From positions 1-9,315 of the forward strand of contig JAOPZG010000473.1 in the NCBI GenBank assembly GCA_025964215.1: DNA of 9,315 nt, read 5' to 3'. The translations under genes were made by a program, and so were the position numbers. Of this stretch, positions 1-4,380 are shown one piece after another. Every line of letters begins with the position of its first letter. The stretch's first letter is position 1. A model generated the notes under the pieces. The model was given only the letters and a program-made list of their open reading frames with translations, searched no databases and was not told where the DNA came from. The DNA is from Conexibacter sp. Its GTDB lineage: Bacteria; Actinomycetota; Thermoleophilia; Solirubrobacterales; Solirubrobacteraceae.

Positions 1-638
1 AGGCAGGCCCGGCGCACGACGCCCGCGCAGAACGCGGTCGGCGCGACCCACGGCTCGGCGGCGAGCGCCGCGAGGTCGATCGCCGGCTCGGCGGCCAGCC
101 CGTGGCCCGCGGGCAGCACGGCCCACAGCGGGTCGTGCGCGATGACGGTGCGCGCGAGGCCGTCGAGGCCGGATGCCTCCAGCGCGTTGGGCTCGAAGAC
201 GACCGCGACGTCGCACGCTCCCGCCCGGACGGCGGCGACCGCCGCGACCGGATCCTCCTCGGCGAGCTGCAAGTCGACCTCCGGATGGCGCTCGCGATAG
301 GCCGAGACGGCGGCGGGGACGAGCGCCGTCCACGAGGACTCGAACGCCGACAAGCGCACCGCGCCGCCGCGCAGCCGCGCGAGGTCGTCGAGCTCGGCCC
401 GCGCCGCCGCGAGCTGCCCGAGCACGACCGCCGCATGCCGGTCCAGGACGGTGCCCGCCTGCGTCAGCCGCGTGCCCCGCGGCCCCCGCTCCACGAGCAC
501 CGCGCCCACCTCCCGCTCCAGCGCCGCGACCTGCTGCGAGATCGCCGACGGCGTGTACTGGAGCTCCGCCGCCGCCGCGGCGAACGAGCCATGCTCGGCG
601 ACGGCGCGCAGGACGCGGAGGCGGCGGACGTCGAGCAT
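1..638 (-). CDS. LysR-family transcriptional regulator (C-terminus cut by window edge)
   Basis: The gene starts at an ATG (636-638, complement) and stays open to the left edge, giving about 212 visible residues. LysR regulators usually have about 290-310, so the last third is missing. Residues 1-62 form the winged helix-turn-helix: it begins MLDVRRLRVLRAVAEHGSF, followed by the recognition-helix segment TPSAISQQVAALEREVG and the wing RGPRGTRLTQAG, all typical of the family. A linker helix rich in Ala, Leu and Arg follows, then the first part of the periplasmic-binding-protein-like effector domain (about residue 90 onward, VRLSAFESSWTALVPAAV). The gene diverges from the GST-like gene at 714, a common arrangement in which a LysR protein controls its neighbour and itself. 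The effector cannot be read from the sequence. I am sure of the family but not of the target. Confidence 0.93.
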   Translation of the reverse strand, partial: MLDVRRLRVLRAVAEHGSFAAAAAELQYTPSAISQQVAALEREVGAVLVERGPRGTRLTQAGTVLDRHAAVVLGQLAAARAELDDLARLRGGAVRLSAFESSWTALVPAAVSAYRERHPEVDLQLAEEDPVAAVAAVRAGACDVAVVFEPNALEASGLDGLARTVIAHDPLWAVLPAGHGLAAEPAIDLAALAAEPWVAPTAFCAGVVRRAC

Positions 639-645
639 GAAGCGC

Positions 646-651
646 AGCTTA
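646..651 (-). promoter_or_regulatory. possible -10 element for a leaderless LysR transcript
   Basis: On the minus strand TAAGCT lies exactly 7 nt before the regulator's ATG. It fits the TAnnnT pattern of actinobacterial -10 boxes, and the spacing would start the mRNA at or next to the start codon. I see no Shine-Dalgarno sequence before this ATG, which agrees with a leaderless mRNA. The -35 region (CTGGAG, 16 nt upstream) is weak. Confidence 0.33.
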
Positions 652-676
652 CGACTCCCGTCAACAACTCCAGTCG
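652..676. promoter_or_regulatory. possible LysR operator (interrupted palindrome)
   Basis: The arms CGACT (652-656) and AGTCG (672-676) are perfect inverted repeats around a 15-nt spacer with a further GT/AC pair inside. The site lies in the short divergent region between the LysR-type regulator and the GST-like gene, where LysR proteins normally bind, and it covers the region just upstream of the regulator's putative -10. It does not match the textbook T-N11-A box exactly, so this is only a candidate. Confidence 0.28.
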
Positions 677-713
677 CGCTTGCGTCGCCCATCCGCCACG
701 CTGCGCCGCACCA

Positions 714-1316
714 ATGCGCCTCCACGGGATCCCCCACTCCACCAACGTCCTGCGCGTCGCGCTCGCGCTCGGCCTCAAGGGCGTGGCGGTCGAGCACGTC
801 GTCCACGCCGCCGGCGACCGCGCCGGCGTCCGCGCCGTCTCCGGCCAGGAGCTCGTCCCGGTGCTGGAGACCGGCGACGGCCGCGTGCTCACCGACTCGA
901 TGACGATCGTCGCCTGGATCGACGCCACTTGGCCGACCCCGCCGCTCTACCCCGCCGACCCGAAGGCTCGCCGCGAGGTCGAGGCGTTCGTCGGCTTCTT
1001 CGACCACGTGTGGAAGGTCACGCCGAACGCGATCGACGCCGCGCCCGCCGGCGACCCGCGCATCGCCGCCTGGGCCGCGCAGCTCCGCGCGTGGCAGCAC
1101 GGCTTCGACGCGCTCCTCACCGACCGCCCGTTCCTCTTCGGCGAGACGCCCGGCGCCGCCGACCTCTGCGCCTACCCGTTCCTGCGCTTCGCGACCTCCT
1201 CCGACCCCGACGACGACGACCTCTTCCACGGCGTCCTCATCGCCCACCTCTCGCCCGCACCGCACGCCAACCTGGCCGCCTGGATCGACCGTATGGCCGC
1301 ACTCCCAGTCGCCTGA
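714..1316 (+). CDS. glutathione S-transferase family protein
   Basis: A 200-residue protein with the two-domain cytosolic GST layout. Residues 1-70 are the thioredoxin-fold domain, starting MRLHGIPHSTNVLRVALALG. The Ser/Thr after PH is the likely glutathione-activating position. ELVPVLE carries the conserved cis-proline, and LTDSMTIVAWID carries the Asp-Ser pair that holds the glutathione glutamyl group. The helical C-terminal domain contains GETPGAADLCAYPFLRF, the N-capping box with its conserved Asp that is usual in this fold. The family conjugates or reduces electrophiles in the cytoplasm using thiols. Actinobacteria mostly use mycothiol, so the true cosubstrate is uncertain. This start is chosen because the fold begins there; the frame stays open much further upstream only because of high GC. 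No clear ribosome-binding site is visible. It diverges from a LysR regulator that probably controls it. Confidence 0.88.
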   Translation: MRLHGIPHSTNVLRVALALGLKGVAVEHVVHAAGDRAGVRAVSGQELVPVLETGDGRVLTDSMTIVAWIDATWPTPPLYPADPKARREVEAFVGFFDHVWKVTPNAIDAAPAGDPRIAAWAAQLRAWQHGFDALLTDRPFLFGETPGAADLCAYPFLRFATSSDPDDDDLFHGVLIAHLSPAPHANLAAWIDRMAALPVA

Positions 1317-1340
1317 AGGAACTTTTAGGGACGCTTCAGG
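1312..1340. repeat. inverted repeat overlapping the GST stop codon
   Basis: CCTGAAG (1312-1318, containing the stop codon of the GST-like gene) and CTTCAGG (1334-1340) form a perfect 7-bp stem around a 15-nt loop that includes a short T run. It might assist termination. The right arm is part of a 12-mer, GGACGCTTCAGG, found again at 1630-1641. Confidence 0.4.
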
Positions 1341-1393
1341 AACCGGGCAGAGAATCGCTCTCGCGAACGTACTCGCACGTGCACCTCCTCCCA

Positions 1394-1500
1394 GAAGCAC
1401 GATCCGGCCCGCTCCTCAGGCGGGCCGGTTCGATTTCGAAGCACGATCCAGCCGCGCCGCCTGAGAAGCCCTCCTCAAGGCGGGCCGGTTCGATTTCGGA
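1394..1500. repeat. tandem pair of a hairpin-bearing repeat, 60-bp period
   Basis: Each unit has a right part of 21 identical bases, at 1418-1438 and 1478-1498, so the offset is 60 bp. Each unit also has a left part, GAAGCACGATCC, at 1394-1405 and 1438-1449. Between these parts the two units differ in length and sequence. Both can fold: unit one through the perfect 9-bp stem described separately, unit two through CCGCCTGAG (1457-1465) with CTCAAGGCGG (1474-1483), broken only by one bulged A. Conserved ends with divergent but still pairing middles point to an interspersed intergenic repeat family rather than a simple slippage duplication. Confidence 0.6.
1400..1440 (+). terminator. probable intrinsic-type terminator after the GST-like gene
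   Basis: CCGGCCCGC (1404-1412) pairs perfectly with GCGGGCCGG (1420-1428) around a 7-nt loop. Beyond one T-T mismatch the stem gains three more pairs (1400-1402 with 1430-1432). The right arm runs into TTCGATTTCG, a modest T-rich tail, so it reads best as a terminator for the plus-strand gene ending at 1316. The tail is weak by textbook standards, and the same element is duplicated nearby, so it may equally be a repeat with incidental terminator activity. Confidence 0.42.
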
Positions 1501-1517
1501 AGAGGTCACCGAACCGT

Positions 1518-1577
1518 GGGGGACAGTCCCCGCAGCGGAGCGACCGCGCCGGCGCCCGGGTTGGGGGACAGTCCCCC
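1518..1577. repeat. pair of GGGGGACAGTCCCC palindromes
   Basis: At 1519-1531 the bases GGGGAC and GTCCCC flank a single A. At 1563-1577 a longer version, GGGGGAC-A-GTCCCCC, repeats it 45 bp downstream. Both are preceded by T. The segment between them and its flank carry a further 8-bp inverted repeat, CCGCAGCG (1530-1537) with CGCTGCGG (1583-1590), so the region can fold as nested hairpins. This is the look of REP/BIME-type extragenic palindromes. Whether it is multi-copy in this genome cannot be seen here. Confidence 0.55.
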
Positions 1578-1760
1578 GAACGCGCTGCGGGCGGCCGGCT
1601 CCCGGCAGGGGAAGGGCCGACCGCCCGGAGGACGCTTCAGGCGGACCCACCCCGGATCCCACCTGTGTTCTCGAAGCCCCGGTCAGTCCGTCCAACGTCG
1701 CGGGGCCCGTTCCAGAAGCATCCAACGCGCGGCGCGCGCGGAACTTGCGGCGAGCGCGCG

Positions 1761-3092
1761 TCAGGAGTCGCGTTGTTCGCCGCCGGACACCGCACCCTGC
1801 TGGGCGCGGCGCTCGCGGATGCGGACGGCCTCGATGCGGTTCTCGCGCACCGACTCCACGCGGATCGAGTAGCCGTCGGCGGTGATCGAGTCCCCCCGCT
1901 TGGGCAGCCGCCCCAGCTCGGCGAAGACGAAGCCGCCGACCGAGTTGTAGGCGTCGGTGTCGACCGGCAGCTCGACGCCGTGGTCGAGCAGGTCGGTGAT
2001 CGCGACGTGGCCGCGCACGAACCAGTCGCCGTTGGCCAGCCGCCGGATCTGCCCGCCGGCCGGGTCGGTCTCGTCGTCGATCTCGCCGACGACCTCCTCG
2101 ATGATGTCCTCCACGGTCACGATCCCGACCACGCGACCGTACTCGTCGACGACGACCGCCATCGAGGAGCGCTGGCGCTGGAGGTCGGCGAGCAGGTCGT
2201 CCAGCGGCTTGGTCTCCGGGACGATCACCGCCTCGCGCACGAGCGGCTCCAGCGACGCCTGCGGCCCGTCGGCCATCAGCGCCTGCGCGAGCCGGTTGGA
2301 GTGGACGATCCCGCGCACGCGGTCGCGGTTGTCGTCCTCGGTGACGACCAGGCGCGTGTGGCCGCTGGAGATGCAGCGCCGCAGCGCGGTCTCGACGTCC
2401 TCGCTCAGGTCGACGGTGACGACCGCCGGGATCGGCGTCATCACCTGGCGCGCCTCCTGCTCATGCAGGTGGAAGACGCCGCTGAGCATCCCGGCCTCGC
2501 CCGCGTCGAGCTTGCCGCCCGCGCGCGCCTGGCCGATCAGGATCCGCAGCTCCTCCGGCGTCGCGCCCTCCTCGGAGGCCGCCTCGGGGTCGACCCGCAG
2601 CAGCCGCAGGATCGCGTTGGCCACCATGTTCAGCAGCGAGATGAACGGCTTCATCCCGATGTTGAACGCGCGCAGCGGGCGGGCGACGAAGATCGCGATC
2701 CGGTCCGGGTGGATGATCGAGTAGATCTTCGGCACCTGCTCGCCGACGACGACGTGCACGCCCGTGACGATGATGTAGGCGATCGCCACGGAGATGCCGA
2801 CCTTCACCCCGTGCGAGAAGCTCCCGAAGACCGGCTCGAAGATCGTCGCGATCGCCGGCTCGCCGAGGAAGCCGATGCCCAGCGAGGCGAGCGTGATCCC
2901 GAACTGGCACGCCGACAGGTACTGGTTGAGGTCGTCGTGCAGCTCCATCGCGCGGCGGGCGCCGGCGTTGCCGTCCTCGGCCAGCTCCTGCAACGAGGAG
3001 CGGCGGGAGCGCACGAGACCGAACTCGGCAGCGACGAAGAAGCCGTTGACGAGGATCAGGACCACGACGGCCAGAAGCAGCAGCGCGGTCAC
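1761..3092 (-). CDS. CNNM/HlyC-CorC family membrane protein with CBS pair
   Basis: A 443-residue protein with the standard layout of the hemolysin-C/CorC-like CNNM family. The DUF21/CNNM membrane domain covers residues 1 to about 190: N-terminal hydrophobic helix ALLLLAVVVLILVNGFFVAAE, the signature YLSACQFGITLASLGIGFLG at 58-77, a helix at about 97-117, then GEQVPK. CBS motifs lie at about 217-277 (RQVMTP) and 283-340 (VVVDEYGRVVGIVTVEDIIE). The CorC_HlyC domain is at about 345-428 (DTDAYNSVGGFVFAELGRLPKRGD). CNNM proteins are linked to Mg2+/Na+ transport and homeostasis, and the CBS pair usually binds adenine nucleotides. The 'hemolysin' name is historical. The GTG start is the first one after an in-frame TAG about 30 bp upstream; no clear ribosome-binding site is visible. 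It lies 86 bp downstream of the pterin dehydratase gene on the same strand and converges on the GST-like gene across the repeat-rich gap. Confidence 0.94.
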   Translation of the reverse strand: MTALLLLAVVVLILVNGFFVAAEFGLVRSRRSSLQELAEDGNAGARRAMELHDDLNQYLSACQFGITLASLGIGFLGEPAIATIFEPVFGSFSHGVKVGISVAIAYIIVTGVHVVVGEQVPKIYSIIHPDRIAIFVARPLRAFNIGMKPFISLLNMVANAILRLLRVDPEAASEEGATPEELRILIGQARAGGKLDAGEAGMLSGVFHLHEQEARQVMTPIPAVVTVDLSEDVETALRRCISSGHTRLVVTEDDNRDRVRGIVHSNRLAQALMADGPQASLEPLVREAVIVPETKPLDDLLADLQRQRSSMAVVVDEYGRVVGIVTVEDIIEEVVGEIDDETDPAGGQIRRLANGDWFVRGHVAITDLLDHGVELPVDTDAYNSVGGFVFAELGRLPKRGDSITADGYSIRVESVRENRIEAVRIRERRAQQGAVSGGEQRDS

Positions 3093-3100
3093 GTGCGTTG

Positions 3101-3118
3101 GCCGGGTCCGTGCCCGGC
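3101..3118. repeat. hairpin just upstream of the CNNM gene start
   Basis: GCCGGG (3101-3106) and CCCGGC (3113-3118) form a perfect 6-bp GC stem with a 6-nt loop, 8 nt before the GTG start on the minus strand. It lies in the 86-bp gap after the pterin dehydratase gene. It could affect translation of the CNNM protein or act as a weak attenuator. There is no T tract, and it matches no riboswitch known to me. Confidence 0.35.
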
Positions 3119-3178
3119 GCTACTTCGAGAGGGGTCGTCGTTCATGGAGCGACTGCGGTGCCAACCGTAGCAGCGTCG

Positions 3179-3469
3179 CTAGACGCCGGGCAAGCCGTCG
3201 ATCGCGGCGGCCAGCGCGAAGTCGGCCTCGGTCAGCCCGCCGGCGCTGTGGTTGGTGACCGTGAAGCGCAGCTTGTTCCACCCGTGGACGAGGATGTCCG
3301 GGTGGTGGTTGGCCTCCTCCGCGGCGATCGCGACGGCGTTGACGGCGGCGATCGCGGCCGGGAAGTCCTTGCACTCGACGTCGCGGACGATGGCCTCGCC
3401 GTCGCGGTGCCAGTGCTCCAGCGCCGCGAGGCGCTCGTCGATGTCCTGGTCTGCCAGCAGCTCTGTCAT
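3179..3469 (-). CDS. 4a-hydroxytetrahydrobiopterin dehydratase (PCD/DCoH family)
   Basis: A 96-residue protein, the usual size for pterin-4a-carbinolamine dehydratases. The family signature is clear: EEANHHPDILVHGWNKLRF (residues 51-69), with His55-His56-Pro57-Asp58, Trp64 and the later His74 (TNHSAGGLTEADF) matching the catalytic histidines and the C-terminal Asp motif. The enzyme dehydrates 4a-hydroxytetrahydropterin in the cytoplasm, regenerating the cofactor of aromatic amino acid hydroxylases. In bacteria without such a hydroxylase, related proteins have been connected with molybdopterin chemistry. No partner hydroxylase gene lies in this window. The start ATG is well supported: GGAGG (3477-3481, complement) lies 7 nt upstream. 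That ribosome-binding site sits in the 13-bp gap separating it from the divergent solute-binding-fold gene. The CNNM gene follows 86 bp downstream and may be cotranscribed. Confidence 0.95.
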   Translation of the reverse strand: MTELLADQDIDERLAALEHWHRDGEAIVRDVECKDFPAAIAAVNAVAIAAEEANHHPDILVHGWNKLRFTVTNHSAGGLTEADFALAAAIDGLPGV

Positions 3470-3474
3470 ATCCT
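3469..3474 (+). promoter_or_regulatory. possible -10 element for leaderless solute-binding-fold gene
   Basis: TATCCT matches four of six bases of the -10 consensus, with the key TAnnnT positions. It lies 8 nt before the ATG at 3483, a distance that would begin the transcript at the start codon. No Shine-Dalgarno sequence precedes that ATG on the plus strand, so a leaderless mRNA is plausible. The hexamer overlaps the start of the divergent dehydratase gene. The -35 region is poor. Confidence 0.33.
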
Positions 3475-3476
3475 CG

Positions 3477-3481
3477 CCTCC
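3477..3481 (-). promoter_or_regulatory. ribosome-binding site of the pterin dehydratase gene
   Basis: GGAGG on the minus strand, 7 nt before the ATG at 3467-3469. It fixes that start codon and lies inside the 13-bp gap between two divergent start codons. Confidence 0.7.
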
Positions 3482-3482
3482 G

Positions 3483-4373
3483 ATGCGGATCGTCAGCCTG
3501 GTGCCCCACGCTACCGAGTTGCTCTACGCGCTCGGCCTCGGCGAGCAGGTCGTCGGGGTCACGCACGAGTGCGACTACCCGGCGGAGACCGCGGACGTGC
3601 CGCGGATCACGCGCGACGTCCTGCCGCCCGGCCTGAGCGCGGCGGAGATCGACGCCGCCGTCCGCGAGCTGACGGCGAAGGGCGAGGCGATCTACGTCTT
3701 GGACGAGGAGAAGCTCGCCGAGCTCGAGCCCGACCTGATCGTCACCCAGGAGCTGTGCCCGGTCTGCGCGGTCTCCTACGACGAGGTCCGCGACGCCGCC
3801 AAGAAGCTCGACCCGTGCCCGGCCGTCATCGCCCTCGACCCCAAGACCTTCGGCGAGACGATGGGCGACATCCGGACGCTCGCGCAGGCGACCAGCTGCA
3901 GCGAGGCCGCGCTCGACCTCGTCGCCCGCCAGCGCGCCCGCGTCGACCGCGTGCGCAAGGCGATCACCGGCGCCCGCCGCCGGCCCACGATCGCGATCGA
4001 GTGGTTCGACCCCGTCTTCGTCGCCGGCCACTGGACGCCGCAGATCATCGACCTCGCCGGCGGCTCCGACCTGCTCGGCTTCGCCGGCGAGCACAGCGAG
4101 CAGCTCCCGTGGGAGGCGCTCGTGGCGGCCAAGCCGGAGGTCGTCGTCTGCATCCCGTGCGGCTACGACGGGCCGCGCGCGCTCGCCGAGGCCGAGCAGC
4201 ACACCGCCGAGCTCCGCGCGCTCGGCGCCAAGGAGGTCGTGGCGCTCGACGCCGCCGCCTACTTCAGCCGCCCCGGCCCGCGCCTGGTCGACGGCCTCGA
4301 GACGCTCGCCCACGCGCTGCACCCCGACCGGGTCACCGAGGCGCCCGGGCGCGTGCATCGCGTGATGTTGTAG
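3483..4373 (+). CDS. BtuF-like (cobalamin/siderophore-binding fold) protein without signal peptide
   Basis: A 296-residue protein of the class III substrate-binding fold (BtuF/FhuD/TroA-like, COG0614). Its N-terminus, MRIVSLVPHATELLYALGLG, is the first strand and helix of that fold, so there is no room for a signal peptide or lipobox. This also fixes the start. Family landmarks include GVTHECDYP (25-33), TQELCPVCAV (88-97), WFDPVFVAGHWTPQIIDLAGG (from 174) and CIPCGYDG (223-230). Cysteines 92/95 and 223/226 form two CxxC pairs, and C30 sits in the HEC motif. Relatives are commonly named 'cobalamin-binding protein', and some transporters use exported versions. No permease or ATPase gene is nearby, so a cytoplasmic non-transport role is likely, but the ligand is unknown. 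A 12-bp palindrome, GCGCCCGGGCGC (4341-4352), lies near the end. The gene diverges from the dehydratase by 13 bp and converges with a secreted-protein gene 7 bp away. Confidence 0.85.
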   Translation: MRIVSLVPHATELLYALGLGEQVVGVTHECDYPAETADVPRITRDVLPPGLSAAEIDAAVRELTAKGEAIYVLDEEKLAELEPDLIVTQELCPVCAVSYDEVRDAAKKLDPCPAVIALDPKTFGETMGDIRTLAQATSCSEAALDLVARQRARVDRVRKAITGARRRPTIAIEWFDPVFVAGHWTPQIIDLAGGSDLLGFAGEHSEQLPWEALVAAKPEVVVCIPCGYDGPRALAEAEQHTAELRALGAKEVVALDAAAYFSRPGPRLVDGLETLAHALHPDRVTEAPGRVHRVML

Positions 4374-4380
4374 GTCTCGG

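Larger units (their letters stand above)
1317..1760. other. 444-bp repeat-rich intergenic region without a credible gene
   Basis: This gap lies between two convergent genes. It holds a 60-bp-spaced duplicated hairpin module (1394-1500), two copies of an odd palindrome (1518-1577), and a 12-mer direct repeat at 1329-1340 and 1630-1641. Open frames crossing it translate into low-complexity Arg/Pro/Gly-rich sequence whose only internal repetition comes from these DNA repeats, so I do not call them genes. The stretch 1642-1760 shows nothing beyond a repeated TCCAACG. Confidence 0.7.

Noticed and set aside
102..713. Upstream extension of the GST-like frame to a GTG at 102
   Set aside because: The extension is antisense to the LysR gene, Arg-rich and without a fold. 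The GST domain begins exactly at the ATG at 714.
1418..1500. tRNA T-arm look-alike (CCGG, TTCGATT loop, TCGG)
   Set aside because: Only the T-arm-like piece is present. There is no matching acceptor stem, D-arm or anticodon arm, and the copy at 1425-1438 lacks the closing stem.
1336..1725. A 129-codon open frame on the minus strand in the repeat-rich gap
   Set aside because: Its internal repeats (EIEPARL twice, GTVP twice) are simply translations of the duplicated hairpin module and the palindromes, and no domain or ribosome-binding site supports it.
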